Of a stretch of 64,000 nt of DNA, positions 56,826 to 64,000 are shown one piece after another (the stretch's first letter is position 1; the number at the start of each line of letters is the position of its first letter). The stretch lies in assembly GCA_004297335.1 (NCBI GenBank), contig SCUD01000058.1, positions 23,092 through 87,091 on the forward strand, written 5' to 3'. The notes below the pieces were generated by a model. It had not been told where the DNA came from. It saw only the letters and a program-made list of their open reading frames with translations, and searched no databases. A program made the translations under genes and the position numbers. The stretch is from Gammaproteobacteria bacterium. GTDB taxonomy: Bacteria > Pseudomonadota > Gammaproteobacteria > Steroidobacterales > Steroidobacteraceae.

Positions 56826-56855
56826 TTGACAGCCGCGTGGACCGTGTGCTGTCAT
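56826..56855 (+). promoter_or_regulatory. putative ilvC-leu operon promoter
   Basis: A perfect -35 TTGACA (56826-56831) is followed after 18 nt by TGTCAT (56850-56855), four of six to consensus. The transcript would begin near 56862, about 36 nt before the leader peptide ATG, leaving a leader of about 240 nt before ilvC. Confidence 0.6.
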
Positions 56856-56897
56856 CACCGCATCTTGCACCGCACCATATCCATGATGCACGAGCGA

Positions 56898-56996
56898 ATG
56901 ACTACTGCGAAGACGCCGCTTGCCCTCGCCACCGCCGTGCTCCCGGATCGCGGGCTGTTGCTGCTTGCGCAGCAAAGGTGCGGGGCGACGGGCTGA
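56898..56996 (+). CDS. leuL: ilv-leu operon leader peptide
   Basis: A 32-codon ORF, too short for the track, reads MTTAKTPLALATAVLPDRGLLLL and ends AQQRCGATG. Four consecutive Leu codons (CTG TTG CTG CTT, 56955-56966) sit at residues 20-23, with Leu, Val and Thr also frequent earlier. In-frame ATGs at 56883 and 56886 could extend it. The E. coli leu leader likewise carries four adjacent Leu codons in a short peptide. The reading frame stops at 56996, with the attenuator stems arranged around it. The gene symbol is by analogy. Confidence 0.8.
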   Translation: MTTAKTPLALATAVLPDRGLLLLAQQRCGATG

Positions 56997-57058
56997 CACC
57001 CGGCGAAACTGGAGATCAGGAAACCCCGCACCGGAACCCGAACCGGGGCGGGGTTTTT
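56958..57058 (+). promoter_or_regulatory. transcription attenuator of ilvC-leuACDB
   Basis: Four elements are visible. A hairpin TTGCTGC-TTGC-GCAGCAA (56958-56975) covers the Leu codons. GGTGCGGGG (56977-56985) is a perfect 9-nt complement of CCCCGCACC (57024-57032), the antiterminator. AAACCCCGC (57021-57029) is a perfect complement of GCGGGGTTT (57048-57056), the terminator, which ends in TTTTT. Antiterminator and terminator share 57024-57029, so they exclude each other. A ribosome stalled on the Leu codons would leave 56977-56985 free and favour read-through; one reaching the stop at 56996 would cover it. Confidence 0.85.
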
Positions 57059-57101
57059 CGTTGTTGGAGCTGTACGTAACCACGGGTAACAGGAGTCTGC
57101 G

Positions 57102-58091
57102 ATGCGCATCTATTCCCGCAAACATGTCCGGCCGACGGCCCTGAAGGGCGCCCGGATTGCGATCATCGGCTACGGCAGCCAGGGGCGCGCGCACGCGCTG
57201 AACCTGAAGGACAGCGGCTTCGACGTGATCGTCGGCGTCCGTCCGGGCCCAAGCCGCACCCGGGCACGCCGCGATGGGCTGCGCGCCGTGGATCCGGTTA
57301 CCGCGGTGTCCGGTGCCGACGTCGTCGCCATGCTGGCCCCCGACCTCGCCCAGCCCCAGATCTGGCGCGAGATCCGCAAGTCCCTCAAGCCAGGGGCTGC
57401 GCTGCTGTTTGCCCACGGCTTCAACATTCATTTCGGGCAGATCCGTCCGCGCCGCGACATTGACGTCGTGCTGATCGCGCCGAAGGGTCCCGGTGACCTC
57501 GTGCGGCGGCAGTACCAGCAGGGCCGCGGCGTGCCCTGTCTGCTCGCGGTCGCGCAGGATGCCAGCGGCAACGCCAGGCACCGGGCGCTGGCCTACGCCG
57601 ATGGCATCGGCGGCACGCGCGGTGGCGTGCTCGAGACGACCTTCGCCGAGGAGACCGAGACCGACCTGTTCGGCGAGCAGGCCGTGCTGTGTGGCGGTGC
57701 CACGGAACTCGTGGTCGCCGGTTTCGAGACCCTGGTCAAGGCCGGCTACCAGCCCGAGGTCGCCTATTACGAGTGCCTGCACGAGCTCAAGCTGATCGTG
57801 GACCTGCTGCACGAGGGCGGGATCGCCAAGATGCACCGTTTCATCTCCGACACCGCCAAGTACGGCGACCTGACCCGCGGTCCGCGCGTGATCAACCGCG
57901 CGACCCGGAAGGAAATGAAGGCCATCCTCGGCGAGATCCAGAGCGGTCGCTTCGCGCGCCAGTGGATCAGCGAGAACCGCCGTGGCGGAGCGCGCTACAA
58001 GCGGCTGCTGAAGCGCGACCTGGCGCAGCCGATCGAGAAGGTCGGCCGCCGGCTGCGCGCGCGCATGCCGTGGCTCGAGGACCAGGCCTGA
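57102..58091 (+). CDS. ilvC: ketol-acid reductoisomerase, class I
   Basis: IlvC isomerises and reduces acetolactate or acetohydroxybutyrate on the path to valine, leucine and isoleucine. The 329-residue protein is the short class I form. The Rossmann motif is [17 protein letters not shown] near 18-34, with Arg-rich beta2-alphaB loop sequence ([12 protein letters not shown]) suited to [49 protein letters not shown] and [19 protein letters not shown] carry the metal ligands. AGGAG lies 7 nt before the ATG. It is the first structural gene after the attenuator, followed by leuA. Confidence 0.97.
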   Translation: MRIYSRKHVRPTALKGARIAIIGYGSQGRAHALNLKDSGFDVIVGVRPGPSRTRARRDGLRAVDPVTAVSGADVVAMLAPDLAQPQIWREIRKSLKPGAALLFAHGFNIHFGQIRPRRDIDVVLIAPKGPGDLVRRQYQQGRGVPCLLAVAQDASGNARHRALAYADGIGGTRGGVLETTFAEETETDLFGEQAVLCGGATELVVAGFETLVKAGYQPEVAYYECLHELKLIVDLLHEGGIAKMHRFISDTAKYGDLTRGPRVINRATRKEMKAILGEIQSGRFARQWISENRRGGARYKRLLKRDLAQPIEKVGRRLRARMPWLEDQA

Positions 58092-58110
58092 ACCCGGGAG
58101 GACCCAGCCG

Positions 58111-59670
58111 ATGACCGGCCACGACCCCGACCGCGTACTGATCTTCGACACGACGCTGCGCGACGGCGAGCAGTCGCCGGGCTGCAGCATGACCCGCGAC
58201 GAGAAGCTGCGGGTCGCCCGGGCGCTCGCCGAACTCGGAGTCGACGTAATCGAGGCGGGCTTCCCGGCCGCCTCGGCCGGAGACTGGGAGGCCGTCCACG
58301 AGGTTGCCCGCCAGGTGCGCGGACCGGTGATCTGCGCGCTGGCCCGCTGCAACACCGACGACATCGACAAGGCCTGGTCGGCGATCTCGGTCGCGGCCCG
58401 GCCGCGCCTGCACGTATTTCTCGCGACCAGCGCGATCCATCGCGAGCACAAGCTCAACATGGCGCGCGAGGAGATCATCCGGGTCGCGGTCGAAGGCGTA
58501 CGCCGGGCACGCAGTTACTGCGACGACGTGGAGTTCTCGCCGGAGGATGCCTCGCGCACCGAGCTCGAGTTCCTCGCCGAGGTCGTGCAGGCGGCAGTCG
58601 ACGCCGGCGCGACGACGATCAACGTTCCCGACACCGTCGGCTATACGACGCCGCAGGAATTCCACGAGACCTTCAGCTACCTGCGCGCGCAGGTGCGTGG
58701 CATCGAGAACATCACGCTGTCCGTGCACTGCCATGACGACCTCGGCATGGCGGTGGCCAACAGCCTGAGCGCCGTGCGCGCCGGCGCACGCCAGGTCGAG
58801 TGCACGATCAACGGCATTGGCGAGCGCGCCGGCAATTGCGCGCTCGAGGAAATCGTGATGGCGCTCGCGACCCGCGCGCAGGTGTTCGGCGTGCACACCG
58901 GCATCCATACCCAGCGCCTCTACCCGACCTGCCGCCTGGTCTCATCGCTGACCGGCATGGCGATTCCGCGCAACAAGGCCATCACCGGCGAGAACGCCTT
59001 CGCCCACGAGTCGGGCATCCACCAGCACGGCATGCTGCGCCACTCGGCGACCTACGAGATCATGCGGCCGCAGGATGTCGGCCTGACCCGCAGCCATCTG
59101 GTGCTCGGCAAGCACAGCGGCCGGCATGCGTTCCGCGAGCGCGTGCGCGAACTCGGCTTCGAACTGGAAGCGCAGGAACTGGATGAAGCCTTCACCCGCT
59201 TCAAGGCGCTGGCCGACCGCAAGAAGGAGCTGTTCGACGGCGACATCGAGGCGCTCGTGCTGCAGATCGAGACCGGCACCGGTGGGCCGTGGACACTCGT
59301 GAGCCTCACCACCGAGGCGGCGACCGGAGCGGACGCGCGCGCCGTCGTCCGGCTGCGGCACGCGGACGGCCGCGCGGTCGAGCAGGCCGCGACCGGCGAC
59401 GGTCCGGTGGACGCGGCACTGACCGCGATCGAGCGCGCGATCGGCCTGCCGGTCCGGCTCAGCAAGTTCGAGGTACGCAGCGTCTCCGAGGGCGAGGATG
59501 CCCAGGGCGAGGCGCTCCTCACGGTCGAGTGCGAGGGCCGCAGCTACCGCGGCAGCAGCGTCAGCACCAACATCGTCGAGGCCGGCGTGCTGGCCTTCCT
59601 CGAGGTGGTCAATCGGATCGAGCAGAGCCGCGCGGCGCGGCGGCCGCGGGTCGCCGCAGGAGCCGCATGA
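58111..59670 (+). CDS. leuA: 2-isopropylmalate synthase
   Basis: LeuA condenses 2-ketoisovalerate with acetyl-CoA, the first committed step of leucine synthesis and the usual site of leucine feedback. The 519-residue protein has the TIM barrel start [19 protein letters not shown] with the metal-binding Asp, then [29 protein letters not shown] and [60 protein letters not shown] follows, and a C-terminal regulatory domain from about residue 390. GGGAGGA precedes the ATG. Its stop overlaps leuC (ATGA). Confidence 0.98.
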   Translation: MTGHDPDRVLIFDTTLRDGEQSPGCSMTRDEKLRVARALAELGVDVIEAGFPAASAGDWEAVHEVARQVRGPVICALARCNTDDIDKAWSAISVAARPRLHVFLATSAIHREHKLNMAREEIIRVAVEGVRRARSYCDDVEFSPEDASRTELEFLAEVVQAAVDAGATTINVPDTVGYTTPQEFHETFSYLRAQVRGIENITLSVHCHDDLGMAVANSLSAVRAGARQVECTINGIGERAGNCALEEIVMALATRAQVFGVHTGIHTQRLYPTCRLVSSLTGMAIPRNKAITGENAFAHESGIHQHGMLRHSATYEIMRPQDVGLTRSHLVLGKHSGRHAFRERVRELGFELEAQELDEAFTRFKALADRKKELFDGDIEALVLQIETGTGGPWTLVSLTTEAATGADARAVVRLRHADGRAVEQAATGDGPVDAALTAIERAIGLPVRLSKFEVRSVSEGEDAQGEALLTVECEGRSYRGSSVSTNIVEAGVLAFLEVVNRIEQSRAARRPRVAAGAA

Positions 59671-61076
59671 GTCCGCGGACGATGTTCGACAAGATCTGGC
59701 AGGCCCATCAGGTCGTGCCGGAGACCGTCGACACGCCGGCCGTACTCTACGTGGACCTGCACCTGGTGCACGAGGTGACCTCGCCGCAGGCTTTCGCGCT
59801 GCTGGGAGCGCGCGGCCTGCGGGTCCGGCGCCCGGACCGCACGCTGGCCACGCTCGATCACTCGACCCCGACCGATGCGGATGAGCTGTTTGGCCGCGTG
59901 CCGATGCGCGACGCCGCGGCCGCCGGCCAGATCGCCGCGCTGCAGCGCAATGCCGCCGCCGCCGGCATCGAGCTGCTCGACATCGGCGATCGGCGCCGCG
60001 GCATCGTGCACGTGATCGGTCCGGAGCTCGGCGCAACCCAGCCCGGCAGCGTCATCGTCTGCGGCGACAGCCATACCAGCACCCACGGCGCCTGCGGGGC
60101 CCTGGCCTTCGGCATCGGCACCACCGAGGTCGGCCATGTGCTGGCGACGCAGTGCCTGCTGCAGCGCAAGCCACGCACGCTCGCCGTCAATGTCGCGGGC
60201 AAACTCGGCGCCGGTGTCACCGCCAAGGACCTGGTGCTGGCGATCATCGGCCGGCTCGGCGTCGCCGGCGGCACCGGCCAGGTCATTGAATACCGCGGCG
60301 CGGCCGTCCGGGCGCTGACGATGGACGAGCGCATGACCGTGTGCAACATGTCCATCGAGGCCGGCGCGCGCGCCGGCATGATCGCCCCGGATGCCACCAC
60401 ATTTGAGTACCTGCGCGGCCGGCCGCGGGCACCGGCCGGCGCGGACTGGGAACGCGCAGTCGCGGCCTGGAGCGAGCTGCCGACCGACGCCGGGGCCACT
60501 TTCGATCGCGAGATGAGCCTGGATGCCGCGGGCATCGAGCCGATGATCAGTTTCGGGACGAATCCCGCGATGGTCTGTCCGGTCGGCGGCAGCGTGCCCG
60601 GGCGTGACGATCCCAGCTACCGCAAGGCCCTGGTCTACATGGGCTTCGCCCCGGGCGAGCGGCTGGCCGGCAAGCCGGTCGACGTGGTCTTCATCGGCAG
60701 CTGTACCAATTCGCGGCTGTCCGACTTGCGCGCCGCGGCTGCCCTGCTGCGAGGGCGACGGGTCGCCGCCGGGATCCGGCTGCTGGTCGTGCCCGGTTCC
60801 GAAACGGTGCGGCGCGCCGCCGAGGCGGAAGGCCTGGCTGCGGTATTCACCGCCGCCGGCGGCGAATGGCGGGAACCGGGCTGTTCGATGTGCCTCGGCA
60901 TGAACGGCGACCTCGCCGCACCTGGCCAGTACGTGGTCAGTACCAGCAACCGCAACTTCGAGGGCCGCCAGGGCGCCGGCGTCCGCACGCTGCTCGCGAG
61001 CCCGGCGACCGCCGCGGCTGCAGCAATCGCCGGCTGCATCGCCGACCCGCGCGAATTTGCGACCCGGGAAGAGTGA
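59667..61076 (+). CDS. leuC: 3-isopropylmalate dehydratase large subunit
   Basis: LeuC with LeuD isomerises 2- to 3-isopropylmalate through a 4Fe-4S cluster. The 469-residue protein has [21 protein letters not shown] and [32 protein letters not shown]. One cluster Cys lies in [10 protein letters not shown] and two in [24 protein letters not shown] is near the end. The tracked ORF extends 126 codons into leuA; the ATG at 59667 overlaps the leuA stop. Confidence 0.98.
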   Translation: MSPRTMFDKIWQAHQVVPETVDTPAVLYVDLHLVHEVTSPQAFALLGARGLRVRRPDRTLATLDHSTPTDADELFGRVPMRDAAAAGQIAALQRNAAAAGIELLDIGDRRRGIVHVIGPELGATQPGSVIVCGDSHTSTHGACGALAFGIGTTEVGHVLATQCLLQRKPRTLAVNVAGKLGAGVTAKDLVLAIIGRLGVAGGTGQVIEYRGAAVRALTMDERMTVCNMSIEAGARAGMIAPDATTFEYLRGRPRAPAGADWERAVAAWSELPTDAGATFDREMSLDAAGIEPMISFGTNPAMVCPVGGSVPGRDDPSYRKALVYMGFAPGERLAGKPVDVVFIGSCTNSRLSDLRAAAALLRGRRVAAGIRLLVVPGSETVRRAAEAEGLAAVFTAAGGEWREPGCSMCLGMNGDLAAPGQYVVSTSNRNFEGRQGAGVRTLLASPATAAAAAIAGCIADPREFATREE

Positions 61077-61082
61077 ATCACG

Positions 61083-61661
61083 ATGGAACCGTTCCGCCGC
61101 CTGCGCTCTCGCACCGTGGTCCTGCCAGCCACCGACATCGATACGGACCAGATCATCCCGGCGCGCTACCTGACGACCACCGGCCGCGAGGGCCTTGGCC
61201 GCCACCTGTTCGCCGGCTGGCGCTATGCCGGCGATGGCACGCCGCTGGCGGACTTCCCGCTGAATCGGCCGCAAGCGGCCGGCTGCGCGATCCTGGTCGC
61301 CGGCCGCAACTTCGGCTGTGGCTCGTCGCGCGAACACGCCGCCTGGGCGCTGTACGACTACGGCATCCGCGTCGTCATCAGCAGCGAGATCGCCGACATC
61401 TTCCGCAGCAATGCACTGAAGAACGGCCTGCTGCCGATTCTGGTCGATGAACCGCTGCATGCCTGGCTGCTGGCGCACCCCGGTGCCGACCTCGAAATCG
61501 ATCTCGAGGGCAACCGGCTGCTGCTGCCGGATGGCCAGGCGGTGACTTTCGCGATCGAGCCATTCGCACGCTATTGCCTGCTGCAGGGCGTCGATGAGCT
61601 CGGTCACCTGCTGGCGCAACTACCGAGGATCGAGGCGTTCGAGCGGGAGACCGCTCGGTGA
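61083..61661 (+). CDS. leuD: 3-isopropylmalate dehydratase small subunit
   Basis: LeuD is the swivelling small subunit of isopropylmalate isomerase. The 192-residue protein has [66 protein letters not shown] and a C-terminal [19 protein letters not shown]. It follows leuC by 6 nt and overlaps the leuB GTG start by 4 nt. Confidence 0.98.
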   Translation: MEPFRRLRSRTVVLPATDIDTDQIIPARYLTTTGREGLGRHLFAGWRYAGDGTPLADFPLNRPQAAGCAILVAGRNFGCGSSREHAAWALYDYGIRVVISSEIADIFRSNALKNGLLPILVDEPLHAWLLAHPGADLEIDLEGNRLLLPDGQAVTFAIEPFARYCLLQGVDELGHLLAQLPRIEAFERETAR

Positions 61662-62716
61662 AGGCACGGGTTGCCGTATTGCCGGGCGATGGCATCGGGC
61701 CCGAGGTCACCGGCGAGGCGCGGCGCTGTCTCGAAGCCGTCGCGCGGCGCTTCGGACACCAGTTCGTGCTCGAGGAAGCACCGGTCGGCGCAGCCGCAAT
61801 CGACGCCTGCGGCGAGCCGCTGCCGGCGGCGACGCTGGCGCTGGCCCGGGGTGCCGACGCCGTGCTGTTTGGTGCAATCGGTGACCCCCGCTTCAACGAT
61901 CCGTCCCTGCGGGTCCGGCCCGAGCAGGCGATCCTGGGCCTGCGCGCTGAACTCGGCCTCTATGCCAACCTGCGCCCGGCAGTGCCCCACCCGTCGCTGC
62001 GGCGGGCCTCGCCGCTGAAGGACGAACTGCTCGCGGGCGTCGACCTGCTGGTCGTGCGCGAACTGACCGGCGGCATCTACTTCGGCCGCCGCACCCGCGA
62101 CGCGGATTCCGCCACGGATGAGTGCCGCTACACGGTCGGCGAGATCGAGCGCATCGCGCGCGTGGCCGGACGGCTGGCCCGGGGCCGGCGGCGCCGGGTC
62201 ACCTCGGTCGACAAGGCCAATGTGCTGGAGACCTCGCGGTTGTGGCGCCAGGTCGTCACCGGGATATTCGCCGCGGAGTTCCCTGACTGCAACCTCGAGC
62301 ATCAGCTCGTGGACTCGGCAGCGATGCTGCTGCTCGCGCGGCCGGCCTACTACGATGTGCTGGTCACCGAGAACCTGTTCGGCGACATCCTGAGCGACGA
62401 GACCGCGGCGCTCGCCGGCTCGCTCGGGCTGCTGCCCTCCGCTTCGCTCGGCGACGGTCCGCGCGGACTGTACGAGCCGATCCACGGCTCCGCGCCGGAC
62501 ATCGCCAACCGCGGCATCGCCAACCCCTATGGAGCCATCGGCAGCGCGGCGCTGCTGCTGCGCCACTCGCTCGGCCTCGAGGCCGAGGCCAGCGCGCTCG
62601 AGAAGGCCATTCACCAGTCGATCGGCGGCGGCGTACTGACCGCCGACCTCAGCCCGCGCGGCACCCAGGCCGCGACCACCCGCGAAGCCGGCCAGGCAGT
62701 CCTCGACCGGCTCTGA
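61658..62716 (+). CDS. leuB: 3-isopropylmalate dehydrogenase
   Basis: LeuB oxidatively decarboxylates 3-isopropylmalate with NAD. The 352-residue protein has [36 protein letters not shown] and [34 protein letters not shown] carries the catalytic Lys, and [30 protein letters not shown] and [23 protein letters not shown] follow. A GTG start overlaps leuD (GTGA). It is the last gene of the operon; no ordinary terminator follows, only the two large hairpin elements. Confidence 0.98.
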   Translation: MKARVAVLPGDGIGPEVTGEARRCLEAVARRFGHQFVLEEAPVGAAAIDACGEPLPAATLALARGADAVLFGAIGDPRFNDPSLRVRPEQAILGLRAELGLYANLRPAVPHPSLRRASPLKDELLAGVDLLVVRELTGGIYFGRRTRDADSATDECRYTVGEIERIARVAGRLARGRRRRVTSVDKANVLETSRLWRQVVTGIFAAEFPDCNLEHQLVDSAAMLLLARPAYYDVLVTENLFGDILSDETAALAGSLGLLPSASLGDGPRGLYEPIHGSAPDIANRGIANPYGAIGSAALLLRHSLGLEAEASALEKAIHQSIGGGVLTADLSPRGTQAATTREAGQAVLDRL

Positions 62717-62757
62717 CTACCGCTGTCGCATCCGGTCGGCTGCCGGGCGCCAGCGTG

Positions 62758-62846
62758 CGGCGGGCCGGGGCGGCGGGAACATCACTCGCTCGCGCCGCCG
62801 GAACATACGCGCTCGCTCGCGACGTTCCCGCCGCCCCGGCCCGCCG
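62758..62846. repeat. large hairpin element 1 (23-bp perfect stem, 43-nt loop)
   Basis: Arms 62758-62780 and 62824-62846 are perfect reverse complements over 23 nt, rich in G and C. The 43-nt loop contains CGCTCGCGCCGCCGGAACAT and continues to GCGCTCGC, a 30-nt core (62787-62816) that recurs inverted in element 2. Inside, CTCGCTCGCG occurs twice in direct orientation. No T tract follows, so an ordinary terminator is unlikely. It is 41 nt after the leuB stop. Confidence 0.9.
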
Positions 62847-62881
62847 TCATTGCCGCGGCTCCGGCCGCAACCTCACACGGT

Positions 62882-62965
62882 GCGGGTGAGGCGGACGGGG
62901 ATCCGCGCGCGAGTGCGTAAGTTCGGGCGGCACGAGCGCGCGGGGTCCCCGTCCGCCTCGCCCGC
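62882..62965. repeat. large hairpin element 2 (23-bp stem, 38-nt loop), core inverted
   Basis: Arms 62882-62904 and 62943-62965 match over 21 of 23 positions; both mismatches would be G-U pairs in RNA. The stem sequence is unrelated to element 1. The loop core (62909-62938, GCGAGTGCGTAAGTTCGGGC and on) matches the reverse complement of the element 1 core at 26 of 30 positions. It lies 14 nt before the stop of the minus-strand metB-like gene. Confidence 0.88.
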
Positions 62966-62979
62966 GCCGCGGTGGCGCT

Positions 62980-64000
62980 TCAGGCCGCCGCGGCGCGATC
63001 GAGGCCGGCGGTGACGTCCTCGAGCAGGTCGGCGGTCGCCTCGATGCCGACCGACAGCCGCAGCAGCCCCGGCGTGATGCCCGCCGCCGCGCGTGCCTCC
63101 GGCGTCATCGCCGCATGCGTCATCGACTCCGGATGCGCGACCAGGCTCTCAACGCTGCCGAGCGACTCGGCCAGCGAGAAGAAGCGCAGGCCGTCGAGAA
63201 ACCGCCGCACCGCCGGCAACCCGCCGGCGAGCTCGAAGGACAGCATCGCCCCGAAGCCCTGCTGCTGGCGGGCTGCCAGTGCATGATCCGGGTGCGCCGC
63301 CAGGCCCGGATAGTGCACGCGCGCCACCGCCGGATGGCCCGTGATGGCCGCCGCGAGCGCTGCAGCGTTCTCCTCGTGCTGGCGCAGCCGCACATGCAGC
63401 GTACGCAGGCCGCGCAGCGCGAGCCAGGCATCGAAAGCACCACCGGTGACGCCCAGGCAATTGGCCCACCAGGCCAGGTCCTGCAGGAGTGCCTCATCGC
63501 GCGCCACGACCGCGCCGGCGACCAGGTCGCTGTGCCCGTTGACGTACTTGGTCGTCGAGTGAACGACGAAATCCGCGCCGAGCGCCAGCGGTCGCTGCCA
63601 CAGCGGCGTCATGAAGGTGTTGTCCACGGCGACCAGCGCCCCGGCGACCCGCGCCCGGGCGGCGACACTCTCGATGTCGGTGACGCGCAGCAGCGGATTG
63701 GAGGGCGTCTCGATCCAGACCAGCCGCGGGTCCCGCGCGAGTTCCCGCTCGAGCGCCGCGCGGTCGGACAGATCCACGAAGGCGACTTCGGCGCGGCCGG
63801 TCCTGGCATACGCAGCCAGCAGCCGCCAGGTGCCGCCATAGCAGTCGTGTGGCGCGACAATGAGTTCGCCGGGCCGCACCAGCGCGAGCGAGAGCGTGAC
63901 CGCGGCCATGCCAGTCGCCGTGATGACGCCGCCAGCACCGCCTTCGAGATCGGCCAGCGCGTCGCCGAGCAGGTCGCGGGTCGGGTTGCCAGAGCGTGAA
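62980..64000 (-). CDS. metB: cystathionine gamma-synthase-like PLP enzyme (cut by window edge)
   Basis: This is a trans-sulfuration enzyme that probably condenses O-acylhomoserine with cysteine. The visible 339 codons include YSRSGNPTRD-like RSGNPTRDLLGDALADLEGG at the window edge, GELIVAPHDCYGGTWRLL, VWIETPSNPLLRVTDI and VAVDNTFMTPLWQRPLALGAD. The PLP Lys lies in VVHSTTKYVNGHSDLVAG. LRFFSLAESLGSVESLVAHPESMTHAAM and LRLSVGIEATADLLED are typical C-terminal signatures. The tracked start (63909) is an internal Met. MetB versus cystathionine gamma-lyase cannot be separated with certainty here. Confidence 0.93.
   Translation of the reverse strand, partial: SRSGNPTRDLLGDALADLEGGAGGVITATGMAAVTLSLALVRPGELIVAPHDCYGGTWRLLAAYARTGRAEVAFVDLSDRAALERELARDPRLVWIETPSNPLLRVTDIESVAARARVAGALVAVDNTFMTPLWQRPLALGADFVVHSTTKYVNGHSDLVAGAVVARDEALLQDLAWWANCLGVTGGAFDAWLALRGLRTLHVRLRQHEENAAALAAAITGHPAVARVHYPGLAAHPDHALAARQQQGFGAMLSFELAGGLPAVRRFLDGLRFFSLAESLGSVESLVAHPESMTHAAMTPEARAAAGITPGLLRLSVGIEATADLLEDVTAGLDRAAAA

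Noticed and set aside
62758-62965. Hairpins as integron attC sites or an ordinary terminator
   Set aside because: There is no integrase or cassette structure nearby, and no T tract; I report them as an unassigned repeat.

Overview
The window is about 64 kb of densely coding, very GC-rich (roughly 70%) chromosomal DNA from a gammaproteobacterium. The gene content and order support this. ftsK-trxB-aat-infA-clpA-clpS, rluC-rne, ptp-kdsB-ycaR-lpxK-exbD-exbB-comEC-lolD-lolE/C and mfd/nagZ all match loci I know from Pseudomonas. The lexA operator is the gammaproteobacterial CTGT-N8-ACAG type. GTG and TTG starts, 4-nt start/stop overlaps and the lack of tRNAs, IS elements, prophage or CRISPR fit a compact core-genome segment. 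I cannot name the genus; a deep-branching high-GC lineage (Xanthomonadales/Nevskiales/Steroidobacterales-like) is an inference.

Layout. 1-6.9 kb: ftsK (cut by the window edge), trxB, a FemAB/GNAT-like protein, aat, infA, and the clpS-clpA N-degron protease pair on the other strand. 7-12.7 kb: the first four type II secretion genes, gspCDEF. 12.8-18.7 kb: an SOS mutagenesis operon lexA-imuA-imuB-dnaE2 behind a two-box operator; dnaE2 carries an in-frame TGA. 18.7-20.1 kb: an OprI-like murein lipoprotein facing an L,D-transpeptidase. 20.1-26.3 kb: yceD-rpmF-fabH (no plsX), yceF/maf, rluC and rne with a long 5' leader. 26.2-38.2 kb: a twelve-gene minus-strand envelope operon (lolC, lolE, lolD, comEC, exbB, exbD, msbA, lpxK, ycaR, kdsB, an aminotransferase, a low-molecular-weight phosphatase). 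38.3-42.1 kb: a small exported protein and mfd. 42.1-49.7 kb: a nine-gene minus-strand operon that opens with an Opp-like ABC transporter (two permeases, one ATPase) and continues with recO, pdxJ, acpS, an exonuclease, rlmD and nagZ. 49.8-52 kb: etfBA and a Prx5-type peroxiredoxin. 52-56.6 kb: a TonB-ExbB-ExbD energy-transduction operon followed by two exported TPR proteins. 56.8-62.7 kb: ilvC-leuA-leuC-leuD-leuB behind a complete transcription attenuator. 62.7-64 kb: two large hairpin elements and a partial cystathionine gamma-synthase.

The most notable items are not in the ORF track. The first is the ilv-leu attenuator, with a 32-residue leader peptide containing four consecutive Leu codons and mutually exclusive antiterminator and terminator stems. 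The second is a pair of inverted elements downstream of leuB with unrelated 23-bp stems but a shared 30-nt loop core. The third is the nonsense codon at a conserved Trp of dnaE2. Further points are a GspE without its usual four zinc-ligand cysteines, and a (CG)10 tract inside the ABC ATPase gene. Most other lines of the ORF track are GC-driven shadow frames and were left out.
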